A stretch of DNA of 64,000 nucleotides, from the NCBI GenBank assembly GCA_015698305.1, contig CP048620.1, positions 894,557-958,556 on the forward strand, written 5' to 3'. Every line of letters begins with the position of its first letter. Position 1 is the first letter of the stretch. This DNA is from Candidatus Nitrohelix vancouverensis (GTDB taxonomy: Bacteria > Nitrospinota > Nitrospinia > Nitrospinales > VA-1). Below, piece by piece: positions 28,105-36,566 of the stretch. The translations under genes were made by a program, and so were the position numbers. The notes beneath the pieces are model-generated. The model was not told the origin of the DNA. It did not search any database and was given only the letters and a program-made list of their open reading frames with translations.

Positions 28105-28293
28105 TCAACACCGGGCGGGGAAAGTGGATGCTTCGCTTTCCATCCAGTTTGTTTTTGAGAAGCCTCCCGAAGGGAGGGTTTTTGCATTGAGATCATTGAC
28201 CGTGTTAGCGAGCATTTTATAAACGCCCCTGCTTTGAAAAGTCCCCGAAGGGAGGGTTGTTGCATTGAGATCATTGATAAGGTTTATGGACAT
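28105..28293 (-). CDS. 62-residue peptide with duplicated DLNAxTLPSG motif
   Basis: ATG 28293 has an excellent ribosome site (GGAGGA, 6-7 bases upstream). The product contains INDLNATTLPSG and VNDLNAKTLPSG exactly 26 residues apart, no signal peptide, no membrane segment, and a single C-terminal Cys. The gene sits between two secreted-protein genes, 36 and 13 bases from them, and its reading frame is kept across the repeat. I recognise no family. A repeat peptide or a leader peptide are both possible. Confidence 0.6.
   Translation of the reverse strand: MSINLINDLNATTLPSGTFQSRGVYKMLANTVNDLNAKTLPSGGFSKTNWMESEASTFPARC
28166..28277 (-). repeat. 34-bp direct repeat with 78-bp spacing
   Basis: Copies at 28166-28199 and 28244-28277 share 33 of 34 bases and are 78 bases apart, so the coding frame of the 62-residue peptide is preserved. 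The repeat encodes the DLNAxTLPSG motif. Confidence 0.9.
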
Positions 28294-28329
28294 TTGAAAC
28301 TCCTCCGGTAAATAAACGGTTTCAGTGAC

Positions 28330-29025
28330 TTACATCGACGAGTCGTTAGAAGTCGCCATGGCCACGCCGCCCATTTCTGCATGGTTCAAAACCTTGATGC
28401 CCGCCGTGGTCTTCTCGATCATGAACTGATGACCAGCGATCGTGGTCTGAAAGGTGTTTCCCGGTTTGATGTCGTATTCTTTCAACAAAGATTGCTCGAA
28501 TTTGTTCAGACCGACATAGGCGTTCTGGTCATTCTGAACCATGCCGCGAACGATCTTGTTTTGCGTCGTCACGCCGAAAGTCCATTCGTAAGGCAGATTC
28601 GCATGGTCGTGACCGGTGTGCGATTTATGTTCCATCGAAGCCTTGGAGACCATGTTGATGCGTTTGATCGGCACCTGATCCGAATACGCCACCTGCTCCG
28701 CGCCGTTCACTTTAGAGATGCTCATGCCAGCGGAAGTTCTCTCTATCAGATAATTGTTTCCATCGATAAGGGTGTTGAACTTGTTGCCGACATTGATGTC
28801 GTAATGAGCCAGTTTTTTTTGCTCGAAATGAGACAAGCCGATCAGGTTATCGATGCTGGACGCGTTCAGCTTGCGTTCGATTTTTGCCTTGAAATCATCA
28901 GAGGCGGCCCATTTGTAGGAAACCGTTGAATGATCGTGGTCCGAATGAGCGAAAGCGGCGCTGGCGGTCAAAGAGATCGTGGTTGCGATTGCGAGGGCGT
29001 TGAGTACATTTTTTTTCGTTTTCAT
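28330..29025 (-). CDS. Secreted His-rich protein with two copies of an unknown domain
   Basis: A 231-residue periplasmic or exported protein (signal peptide 1-26). The mature chain is an internal duplication: residues ~34-105 and ~142-213 align throughout, for example FEQKKLAHYDINVGNKFNTL with FEQSLLKEYDIKPGNTFQTT, and YLIERTSAGMSI with FMIEKTTAGIKV. Each copy is preceded by a His cluster (HSDHDH at 27-32; HKSHTGHDH at 133-141), a likely metal-binding motif. No known domain comes to mind. First gene of the nine-gene minus-strand run; GGAGAATCACA precedes the ATG. Confidence 0.75.
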   Translation of the reverse strand: MKTKKNVLNALAIATTISLTASAAFAHSDHDHSTVSYKWAASDDFKAKIERKLNASSIDNLIGLSHFEQKKLAHYDINVGNKFNTLIDGNNYLIERTSAGMSISKVNGAEQVAYSDQVPIKRINMVSKASMEHKSHTGHDHANLPYEWTFGVTTQNKIVRGMVQNDQNAYVGLNKFEQSLLKEYDIKPGNTFQTTIAGHQFMIEKTTAGIKVLNHAEMGGVAMATSNDSSM

Positions 29026-29321
29026 TGTGATTCTCCTGAGAAAGTTTTTGTGAGTGGTAAATCAAAATCATCAAGCTATATGCTAAATATAGACACTATG
29101 TTAGTTTTTGTCAAGGAAATATGATAAAAAATCTAATAAAATGTATAAATAAATTGTTGAGTGTTGAAATATAAGGGCTTATTATCTAATAAAAAATGCA
29201 TATTTTGACTAGCTTGTGTCCATTCCGGCCCGCTGGATGGATTTTTCCTGTCCAAATCTATGAAAATTTCTAGATATAAGGTGAGATTTTTGCTTTGCGG
29301 GGGTGTCGAGAGGAATCCTGC

Positions 29322-29350
29322 TTGACTGGAGAACGATTGTTCTCTAATAT
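29322..29350 (+). promoter_or_regulatory. Sigma70 promoter of the lexA-umuDC operon
   Basis: TTGACT at 29322-29327 and TATAAT-like TAATAT at 29345-29350 are separated by exactly 17 bases. One SOS box lies in the spacer and the other directly downstream of the -10, an arrangement that would let a bound LexA dimer block RNA polymerase. The first start codon is 32 bases past the -10. Confidence 0.8.
29331..29342 (+). promoter_or_regulatory. SOS box 1, GAAC-gatt-GTTC
   Basis: A perfect GAAC-N4-GTTC palindrome, extended on both sides to GAGAAC...GTTCTC. This half-site is that of the Bacillus/cyanobacterial type of LexA box, not the E. coli CTGT-N8-ACAG type. It lies between the -35 and -10 elements. 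Confidence 0.75.
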
Positions 29351-29354
29351 TGGA

Positions 29355-29366
29355 GAACAATCGTTC
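29355..29366 (+). promoter_or_regulatory. SOS box 2, GAAC-aatc-GTTC
   Basis: A second perfect GAAC-N4-GTTC palindrome, 24 bases after the first, that is, on nearly the same face of the helix. Its N4 is the reverse complement of that in box 1, so the two boxes together form a larger 36-base inverted repeat. Confidence 0.75.
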
Positions 29367-29381
29367 TCTCAATATAAGATT

Positions 29382-29967
29382 ATGGCCACTAAAGACTCTG
29401 AATATTTATCCAGGCTTCAGGACTATTACGCGCAGAACCATAGCCTGCCCTCCTACGCGCGCTTGTGCGAGGCGCTTGGGCTTGCCGCCAAGTCTGGCTG
29501 TCAGCAAGTTGTTGTTGCGTCTGGAGGCGCGCGGGTACTTGTCGCAGACGCCTGACAAGCGATGGGTTCCCGAGGAGCGTTTCTTTGAGCGCAGTTTGTC
29601 CGACGCCCCGGTGGCGGCGGGACATCCTGTGACGGTATCCGACGCGATTTCCAGACCCTTTCTGATCGACCGCTTTCTGGTCGACAAACCTTCAGAAACG
29701 ATGCTGATCCCGGTTCGAGGCGATTCGATGATCGACGCGGGCATTCATGACGGCGATCGGATTGTCGTGGAAATGCGTACAGACGCTCGTTCCGGAGATA
29801 TCGTGGTTGCCATGGTGGATGGCGAGTTCACGGTCAAGACGCTGGATATCAAACGCGGGAAGCCGGTTTTGTTGCCGGCCAATAAAGACTATCCCGCGAT
29901 TCGCCCGAAGGGAAATCTTGAGTTGGTCGGCGTGGTCGTTGGTTTGATCCGTAAGTATGGGAGGTGA
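29382..29967 (+). pseudogene. lexA: LexA-family repressor interrupted by a one-base frameshift
   Basis: The frame from ATG 29382 encodes MATKDSEYLSRLQDYYAQNH... up to GLAAKS (38 residues), half of a LexA-type winged helix, and then goes wrong. The +1 frame from 29497 continues exactly where the helix should (AVSKLLLRLEARGYLSQT) to a complete S24 peptidase domain with cleavage site VAAGHPV, catalytic Ser in RGDSMIDAGI and Lys in FTVKTLDI. Removing one G at 29496/29497 gives an uninterrupted 194-residue LexA-like protein. A real mutation, a sequencing error, or recoding are possible. It overlaps umuD, so translation of umuD may depend on it. Confidence 0.8.
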
Positions 29968-29969
29968 TG

Positions 29970-30434
29970 ATGAGCGCCGACCTTGAGTTGAAAAACAGCG
30001 ATGGGCGCCCGGCTCTGGTAGCGGTCGAGCCGGAATTGTCGGCGGGATCGTGGCCGGTGTTTGCGTCTAACGTATCAGCGGGGTTTCCATCGCCTGCGGA
30101 TGATTATATAGAGAGCCGCATTGATCTCAACGAGCACCTCATTCAGCACAAGGAGGCGACGTTTTTTTTAAGAGTTCAGGGCGACTCGATGACGGGTATG
30201 GGGATTTTGAACGACGATCTTCTGGTGGTGGATCGTTCCCTGCCGGTGGAAACGGGAAATATCGTGATTGCGGCGATCGACGGCGAGTTTACGGTCAAGC
30301 AACTGCTGATTCGCCAAGGAACCCGTATTCTGAAAGCGGCTCATCCTGCGTACCGGGACATTGTTATCGACCCCGAAGGCGATCTGGAGATATGGGGGGT
30401 TGTCCGCTGGGCGATTCACAAGCTATGGCCGTGA
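29970..30434 (+). CDS. umuD: Translesion polymerase V autoproteolytic subunit UmuD
   Basis: UmuD is cleaved with RecA help to UmuD', which joins UmuC to form a mutagenic polymerase. The product has about 154 residues with the cleavage Ala-Gly in [14 protein letters not shown], Ser in [10 protein letters not shown] and Lys in EFTVKQLLI. Three start codons are crowded at 29964 (GTG), 29967 and 29970 (ATG); GGGAGG at 29959-29964 fits 29970 best. The start overlaps the lexA-like stop and the stop overlaps umuC, so all three are translationally linked. Confidence 0.92.
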   Translation: MSADLELKNSDGRPALVAVEPELSAGSWPVFASNVSAGFPSPADDYIESRIDLNEHLIQHKEATFFLRVQGDSMTGMGILNDDLLVVDRSLPVETGNIVIAAIDGEFTVKQLLIRQGTRILKAAHPAYRDIVIDPEGDLEIWGVVRWAIHKLWP

Positions 30435-31717
30435 AGGATCGTTGCATTGCGTTGGTGGATTGTAATAATTTCTACGCTTCCTGCGAGCGGGTGTTCGATC
30501 CCGCCTTGAACGGCGTTCCCCTGGTCGTTCTGTCGAATAATGATGGATGCGTCATCGCCCGGTCTCAAGAAGTGAAGGACATGGGGATCAAGATGGGCGA
30601 ACCGTGGTTCAAGGTCGAGGCGCTGGCAAAGCGTCGCGGAATCGTCGCCTTGTCGAGCAATTACACGCTGTACGCCGATATGTCGAACCGGGTGATGAGT
30701 CTCCTTTCCAGATTCAGTCCGCATCAGGAGGTGTATTCCATTGACGAATGTTTTCTGGATCTTGCCGGGTTTCAACGCTGGGGTTTGACCCATTACGGAC
30801 AAGGCATTCGATCCACCGTCCGGCAATGCGTTGGCCTGCCGGTTTGCGTCGGCATTGGGTCTTCCAAGACATTGGCGAAGCTCGCCAATCATCTGGCTAA
30901 AAAACGATCTTCTTTTGACGGCGTTTGCGATCTGGCCGGTCTCTCTTCGAACGATGTGGAGGCCTTGTGTTCTGAAACCCAGGTGGGCGAAGTCTGGGGC
31001 GTGGGTCGAAAGACTGAAAAGAGACTGAACGCGATGGGCATTCGGAGCGTTCTCGACCTCAGGCGCGCGTCGCCCAAAGTCCTGCGCAGGCAATTCTCGG
31101 TTGTGATGGAGCGGATCATCCGGGAGTTGAACGGTGAATCCTGCATTCCCCTGGAAGAAGTCGCTCCTCCTAAAGAGCAGTTGATGTGCTCCCGTTCTTT
31201 CGGCGCTCCCATTGTTTCCCTCGGCGAGCTGGCAGAAGCCGTTGCGACTTATACGATACGCGCCGCCGAGAAACTGCGTCGTCAGGGATCAATCGCGGCT
31301 CTGCTTTATGTTTTCATTCACACCAATCCATTCAGGGCAGGCGACCCGCAATACAGTAACGGACGTTTCATGCCCTTACCGGAAGCGACGGACGACACGC
31401 GAGCTTTGCTGGGAGCCGCGTTGACCGGCTTGCGGGATATTTACAGGCCGGGTTTCGCCTACAAGAAGGCCGGCGTGTTGCTCAGCGAGCTATCGCCTGC
31501 GGCGGGGCGACAGCAAGGGCTGTTCAAGGAGGAGGAATCAGAGCGTTCCTCGCGTCCCTTGATGCAGGCCATTGACGCGATCAATCATTTAATGGGATCG
31601 GGAACCATCAAATTCTCCGGAGAAGGATTGAAAAAGGCCTGGGCGCCAAAAGCCGAGAAAAAAACGCATCATTACACAACCCGCATTACAGAAATCCCCA
31701 TCGCGCGCGCTGTTTGA
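30425..31717 (+). CDS. umuC: DNA polymerase V catalytic subunit UmuC
   Basis: Y-family error-prone polymerase. From ATG 30425 the product has 430 residues. The N-terminus [19 protein letters not shown] carries the first metal-binding Asp, [11 protein letters not shown] carries the second catalytic acidic pair, [19 protein letters not shown] is the conserved palm/finger segment, and [14 protein letters not shown] is the HhH. The little-finger and UmuC-type C-terminal DUF4113 regions follow. It starts inside the end of umuD (10-base overlap). Confidence 0.94.
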   Translation: MAVKDRCIALVDCNNFYASCERVFDPALNGVPLVVLSNNDGCVIARSQEVKDMGIKMGEPWFKVEALAKRRGIVALSSNYTLYADMSNRVMSLLSRFSPHQEVYSIDECFLDLAGFQRWGLTHYGQGIRSTVRQCVGLPVCVGIGSSKTLAKLANHLAKKRSSFDGVCDLAGLSSNDVEALCSETQVGEVWGVGRKTEKRLNAMGIRSVLDLRRASPKVLRRQFSVVMERIIRELNGESCIPLEEVAPPKEQLMCSRSFGAPIVSLGELAEAVATYTIRAAEKLRRQGSIAALLYVFIHTNPFRAGDPQYSNGRFMPLPEATDDTRALLGAALTGLRDIYRPGFAYKKAGVLLSELSPAAGRQQGLFKEEESERSSRPLMQAIDAINHLMGSGTIKFSGEGLKKAWAPKAEKKTHHYTTRITEIPIARAV

Positions 31718-32000
31718 ACTCCAGGCAGGGCGTCGCTTCCGGTAGTACTCCATTCTTTAACCGATCATCTTCTGAAGATTATCCTGGTCAGTAATTTGCC
31801 CGTTAGGGCGCTCTGCTAGGGCCTCAATCGAAAATAAGCGACGAAATTCGAAAGGTTTGCACGATTGTGACTTGACTGTGATGAGCCTGTTATTCACCTG
31901 TGGGATATTAGGTAGATCGCTATAACCAGACGAAGCCTGAATTTGATAGGATATCGGAGTTCATTTCATTCATAACGATATCGACAGGCGAGAAAATTTC

Positions 32001-34022
32001 ATGGGTTCAATTGATAAAAATAAAAAATGGATCGGTCTTGCAACTTTGTTTTTCTTCCTGGGGCAAGGCGTTTCGTTGAGCGCGGAAACGTTTAAGGACC
32101 CCGCCGGGTTGTTGAATCTGGACCTGGAAGACCTGGGAGAGATTGTGATCTCCACTGTCTCCAAGAAAGAGGAGTCGCTGTTCAACTCGGCGAGCGCCGT
32201 GTATGTGATTTCCAGCGAGGACATACGACGATCCGGCGTGACGACGATTCCCGAAGCTCTGCGCATGGCGCCGGGGGTCGAGGTGGCCCGACTGGACGGG
32301 AACAAATGGGCGATTTCAGTTCGCGGATTCAGCGAGCTGTTCTCAACCAAATTACTAATCATGATCGATGGCAGGAGCGTCTACACACCCTTGTTCGCCG
32401 GAGTTTACTGGGATATGCAGGACACGCTTCTGGAAGATGTGGAACGCATCGAGGTGGTTCGCGGACCGGGCGGAACCTTGTGGGGCGCTAACGCGGTCAA
32501 CGGCGTGGTGAATATTATCACCAAACAAGCTGAAGACACGCAAGGGGTTTTGGCGACAGCTTCGATGGGCAATGTGCAGACGAGCGAGGGCGCGGTTCGC
32601 TATGGCGACAAACTGGGGGAGAATGCCTACTACCGCACTTACATGAAATACGCTCAGCATGGCGAGTTCAATGATTCGCTGGATAAGATCGGCGGCGACG
32701 GCTGGAACAACACTCAAGGGGGCTTTCGTGTTGACTGGAATCCCAGCGAGAATAATCGCTTCACGTTTTTGGGCAACGGCTATTCGGGAAAATCAGGGCA
32801 GAGGCGTCAATCCATCACTCAGGCCGGTTCTCCATTTTTCACGACTTCCGACGAAGACATTTTGATTCATGGCGGTAATCTTCAAGCAGAGTGGAAGCGG
32901 ACCTTATCCCCAACATCGGATATTCAAAGCAAAATTTATTTCGACCAGACCAATCGTCAGGATCGGGTTTTAGGACAGACCATCAACACGGTGGATTTCG
33001 AGTTTCAGCATGGGTTCCAGGCCAATGAAAATCACGAATTGATTTGGGGTTTTGGACAGCGCGTGATTTGGGATGATATGGACGATACCTTCACAATCTC
33101 TTTCAAACCTGAAGAGAGGGTAGACAGCATCACGAATGTTTTTGTACAGGACAAGATCCCTTTTCTGGATAACAAGGTTCATCTCACGCTGGGTTCAAAA
33201 CTTGAATGGAACACGATGACGGAATTTGAAGTTCAACCGAGCGTCCGTCTTTCCTGGCTTCCCCATGATTCGCATTTCTTCTGGGGCGCGGTGTCCCGAG
33301 CGGTTCGAACTCCTTCCCGAGTGGAAGACAGTTCCCGCCTGAATTTTACGGGATTTTTTAACGGAGCGAATAATGTCAACGCCCTGATTGGCGATGGAAC
33401 CATGGATTCGGAGAAGTTGATCGCGTTCGAAACGGGCTACCGTTTTCGACCCGACAATACATTTTTGCTCGATGTCACGGCCTTCTTCAATCAATACGAC
33501 GAGTTGAGGACGAGCGAATCGAAGGCTTCTTTTACCGAGACGATACCGGGACCCGTGCACACGGTGAACCCGAGAATGTATGGCAATAATATGGAAGGCG
33601 AAGCCTACGGCGTAGAAATGACCGCTCAATGGAAAGCGCTCGAATGGTGGGAACTGAATGCCGGATTCACCTGGTTCCAACTGCACCTGCATTTGGACCC
33701 TTCCAGTAGCGACACTACGGCGGAACTGGCGGAAGGCAACAGCCCTGAGTATCGTTTTCATCTGCGTTCGAATATGGATCTGACGCGGCAGGTTGAGTTC
33801 GATACGGCAATGTACTTTGTCGATGAACTGAGCAATCAAAAAGTCGACAGTTATGTCCGGTTCGATGCGCGTCTGGGCTGGAAGCCTACGGACACTGTGG
33901 AAATCAGTTTATCGGGACAGAATTTATTTGATCCGGATCATCCCGAGTTCGGTCAACAAAATGGGATTTTCAGCACGGAAGTTCCAAGAACCCTGCTGGG
34001 GAAACTAACGCTTCGTTACTAG
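32001..34022 (+). CDS. TonB-dependent outer-membrane receptor
   Basis: A 673-residue receptor with a signal peptide (~1-28). The plug domain is clear: VISSEDIRRSGVTTIPEALR, SVRGFSELFSTKLLIMIDGR, ERIEVVRGPGGTLWGANAVN and GVVNIITK. A 22-strand barrel follows and ends RTLLGKLTLRY, with the aromatic terminal residue expected for Bam recognition. The substrate is unknown. It is the first gene of a three-gene operon with YfiR and a hybrid kinase, an arrangement that suggests the receptor senses or imports the ligand that the kinase monitors. Confidence 0.92.
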   Translation: MGSIDKNKKWIGLATLFFFLGQGVSLSAETFKDPAGLLNLDLEDLGEIVISTVSKKEESLFNSASAVYVISSEDIRRSGVTTIPEALRMAPGVEVARLDGNKWAISVRGFSELFSTKLLIMIDGRSVYTPLFAGVYWDMQDTLLEDVERIEVVRGPGGTLWGANAVNGVVNIITKQAEDTQGVLATASMGNVQTSEGAVRYGDKLGENAYYRTYMKYAQHGEFNDSLDKIGGDGWNNTQGGFRVDWNPSENNRFTFLGNGYSGKSGQRRQSITQAGSPFFTTSDEDILIHGGNLQAEWKRTLSPTSDIQSKIYFDQTNRQDRVLGQTINTVDFEFQHGFQANENHELIWGFGQRVIWDDMDDTFTISFKPEERVDSITNVFVQDKIPFLDNKVHLTLGSKLEWNTMTEFEVQPSVRLSWLPHDSHFFWGAVSRAVRTPSRVEDSSRLNFTGFFNGANNVNALIGDGTMDSEKLIAFETGYRFRPDNTFLLDVTAFFNQYDELRTSESKASFTETIPGPVHTVNPRMYGNNMEGEAYGVEMTAQWKALEWWELNAGFTWFQLHLHLDPSSSDTTAELAEGNSPEYRFHLRSNMDLTRQVEFDTAMYFVDELSNQKVDSYVRFDARLGWKPTDTVEISLSGQNLFDPDHPEFGQQNGIFSTEVPRTLLGKLTLRY

Positions 34023-34037
34023 CGTTCTAAAAGTTTT

Positions 34038-34634
34038 ATGAATTCATTCAAACACATTTCAAGGCAAGTCATTACCCAATCATGGCAAGGCAGGGTGCGA
34101 GCGGAATTTCGCCTTGCCCTGCTGGCGGGCTTGCTTGTGATGTTTGGTGATTTGAGTCCGCTAAGCGCCAAGGAAGACCTGACTCTGGAGTCTCGCATCA
34201 AGGCGGCCTACATACTGAAGTTCATTCCCTTTATGGAATGGAACGCCGACACGCCTCTTCCTGTTGACGGCGTCACAATTGGAGTGATTGGGAGTACGGG
34301 CATTTTCTCCGCGCTCGAAGAATTCAAAAACGCCAACGCTAAAGTAAAAATCAATCTGGTCTCACTCTCAAGCGAGGACGATTTAACGAGGGTTCATATT
34401 TTATTCGTCGATAAAGCGTTAGCCAATCACTTGCCGAAACTCGTTGCAAAATTGAAAGATCGCCCGGTATTGACGATCGGAGAATCCGATAATTTTGTCT
34501 CGAAAGGCGGCATCATCATGTTTGTCAAGGAAGCGGGCAAGGTAAAGTTTGAAATCAATGTGAATGCGGCTAAACGCGCAGGGCTGAAAATAAGCGCGCG
34601 CGTTTTGAAGGCGGCGCGCCGCGTGCATAATTAA
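34038..34634 (+). CDS. YfiR-family periplasmic protein (DUF4154)
   Basis: A 198-residue protein. The N-terminal hydrophobic segment (~28-48) is a signal peptide preceded by a long charged leader. The mature part matches YfiR/DUF4154: SRIKAAYILKFIPFMEWNAD, VTIGVIGSTGIFSALEEF, ILFVDKALANHLPKL and GESDNFVSKGGIIMFVKEAG. In Pseudomonas YfiR is a periplasmic redox-sensitive inhibitor of a diguanylate cyclase; here a hybrid kinase takes the downstream position (15 bases gap). Confidence 0.88.
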   Translation: MNSFKHISRQVITQSWQGRVRAEFRLALLAGLLVMFGDLSPLSAKEDLTLESRIKAAYILKFIPFMEWNADTPLPVDGVTIGVIGSTGIFSALEEFKNANAKVKINLVSLSSEDDLTRVHILFVDKALANHLPKLVAKLKDRPVLTIGESDNFVSKGGIIMFVKEAGKVKFEINVNAAKRAGLKISARVLKAARRVHN

Positions 34635-34649
34635 GGCGATAAATTCCTC

Positions 34650-36566
34650 ATGAAATTTGACTATTTTAAGAACGCTTCAATTCGAAAAAAATTGATATGG
34701 ATTTCCATGACAACCTGCGGGATCACTTTGTTTCTTGCCTGCACCGGGTTCTTTTTCTATGAATGGATTAAATCTGAAAATGATTTGCGCGTTGAAGTTG
34801 AAACCTTGTCGGAGATCATCGCGAACAATAGCATTGCCGCATTGGAGTTTGAGGATGAAAAATTGGGCCAGGAAACGTTGAATGCTTTGGCAACGGACCC
34901 TAAAATCCTGTCCTCGGCGCTCTATCTGAAAGACGGGCGTTTGTTCAGCGCTCATGCGCGTAATGAAACTGGTCAGGCGCCGTCCAGTCCCGGGCAGGAC
35001 GGTCTCTATTTCAAGGACGGCAATCTCATTGTTTTTCACCCCATTGAATTTGACGGATCCCGATTGGGAACGCTTTACATGCAAGTGGCTCTGGATGTTT
35101 TGAGTGAAAACCTGAAATTGTTTTTTTACCTCGTCATCGTCGTTTTGTTGATCTCATTTCCTGTGATCTTTTATCTGTCAAGAGCGCTTCAGAATCTGGT
35201 CACGCGACCTATTGAAAATTTAAAGAAGGCCACGCAACATTCTCTCACCCATGGTTTGGATGAAACCGTGATTGAGGTCGAATCGAATGACGAAATCGGG
35301 GAGTTTGCCGCATCCTATAAGGACATGATCGGAAAGCTCAACCGCGCTGAAAAAGAATTGAAAACCTATAGCGGGCAACTTGAGGATCTGGTCAAGACCC
35401 GTACGGAAGAACTAATCCTTGAGAAGGATCGAGCTGAAAAAGCCAATCAGGCGAAATCAGATTTCTTATCGCGAATGAGTCATGAGCTGAGAACTCCGAT
35501 GAACGCGATATTGGGTTTCACGCAGTTATTGGAGATGGACACCAAGCATCCTCTGGCGGATTATCAAATGAATGATTTGGCCAGAATTTCAGCGGCAGGA
35601 GAGCATCTTCTGCAACTCATCAACGAGGTACTGGATCTTTCAAAAATTGAATCAGGAAACCTGGATCTGGAACAAGAGACCGTCGACATGAACGGAATTG
35701 TGGAAGATGTGCTTGCTCTCTCGCAACCGCTGGCAGACAAAGGGCATATCGTTCTGGATTATCTAAAACCGGCAGAGAGGCATATCTATGTTGAAGGCGA
35801 TGCTCTGCGACTGCGGCAGGTGGCGTTGAACCTGATTTCAAACGCCATCAAATATAACAAGCCTGCGGGTCGCGTGACAGTGGCCTTCGAGACCCCGCAG
35901 GCGGGGAACCAGGTTCGTCTCGGTATACGCGACGAGGGCATGGGGATTCCGGAAGAAAAGCGAAGCGAACTATTTAAGCCCTTTTGCCGGTTTGATGAAG
36001 ATGCAAATCAGATTGAAGGTACGGGCATTGGTTTGACGATCTCGCGTCAATTGATCGAGCTGATGCACGGAGCGATCGGTTATGAAAGCCTGGTGGGTAA
36101 GGGCAGTTATTTTTATATTGATATTCCGGTCGCCCATGATTCGCCAAGGCCAGGCGGAGCGGTCGGAGAATCAATCCCGGCTGTCGCGACGATGCAGAGT
36201 CATAAGAAGGCGCTTTATATCGAAGACATCACAGCGAACATGGAACTGGTGAAGAAAATATTGAAGACCCGGGCAGATGTCGAACTGATATGGGCCGACA
36301 ATGCGGTCACCGGTATTGAACTGGCGAAGTTGCATCGGCCGGACCTGATCCTGATGGATATTCACCTGCCCGGGAGGGATGGCTTGACCGCCTTCAAAAA
36401 ACTGAGAGAGGATGCCGCAACCAAAGACATTCCGGTGATCGCCGTAACGGCGGATGCAATGAGCGGTGATTTGAAGCGGGCGATGGATATGGGATTCAAA
36501 GCTTATGTCACGAAACCGATTCATATCCCCACGTTTCTGAAAATCATTAATGAAGTGTTGGATTAA
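34650..36566 (+). CDS. Membrane hybrid histidine kinase with receiver
   Basis: A 638-residue kinase. TM1 at ~18-36, a periplasmic CHASE8-like domain (~40-155; the EIIANNSIAALEFEDEKLGQ segment is typical), TM2 at ~158-178, HAMP (~180-235), a coiled coil, HisKA with RMSHELRTPMNAILG (~278), HATPase with IRDEGMGIPEEK and EGTGIGLTIS, and a receiver (~515-635) with Asp in LILMDIHLPGRDG and Lys in VTKPIH. The CHASE8 and YfiR pairing parallels YfiN-YfiR of Pseudomonas, with the cyclase replaced by a kinase. Confidence 0.92.
   Translation: MKFDYFKNASIRKKLIWISMTTCGITLFLACTGFFFYEWIKSENDLRVEVETLSEIIANNSIAALEFEDEKLGQETLNALATDPKILSSALYLKDGRLFSAHARNETGQAPSSPGQDGLYFKDGNLIVFHPIEFDGSRLGTLYMQVALDVLSENLKLFFYLVIVVLLISFPVIFYLSRALQNLVTRPIENLKKATQHSLTHGLDETVIEVESNDEIGEFAASYKDMIGKLNRAEKELKTYSGQLEDLVKTRTEELILEKDRAEKANQAKSDFLSRMSHELRTPMNAILGFTQLLEMDTKHPLADYQMNDLARISAAGEHLLQLINEVLDLSKIESGNLDLEQETVDMNGIVEDVLALSQPLADKGHIVLDYLKPAERHIYVEGDALRLRQVALNLISNAIKYNKPAGRVTVAFETPQAGNQVRLGIRDEGMGIPEEKRSELFKPFCRFDEDANQIEGTGIGLTISRQLIELMHGAIGYESLVGKGSYFYIDIPVAHDSPRPGGAVGESIPAVATMQSHKKALYIEDITANMELVKKILKTRADVELIWADNAVTGIELAKLHRPDLILMDIHLPGRDGLTAFKKLREDAATKDIPVIAVTADAMSGDLKRAMDMGFKAYVTKPIHIPTFLKIINEVLD

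Larger units (their letters stand above)
29026..29381. other. AT-rich divergent promoter region
   Basis: About 356 bases separating the nine-gene minus-strand run from the SOS operon. The left two-thirds are very AT-rich with several overlapping TATAAT-like hexamers on both strands, so the promoter of the minus-strand run is probably here but cannot be pinned down. The right end holds the SOS promoter described separately. No RNA gene is seen. Confidence 0.5.

Noticed and set aside
29133-29372. 79-codon minus-strand frame over the SOS promoter
   Set aside because: It runs through the promoter and both SOS boxes, has no ribosome site and encodes low-complexity sequence.
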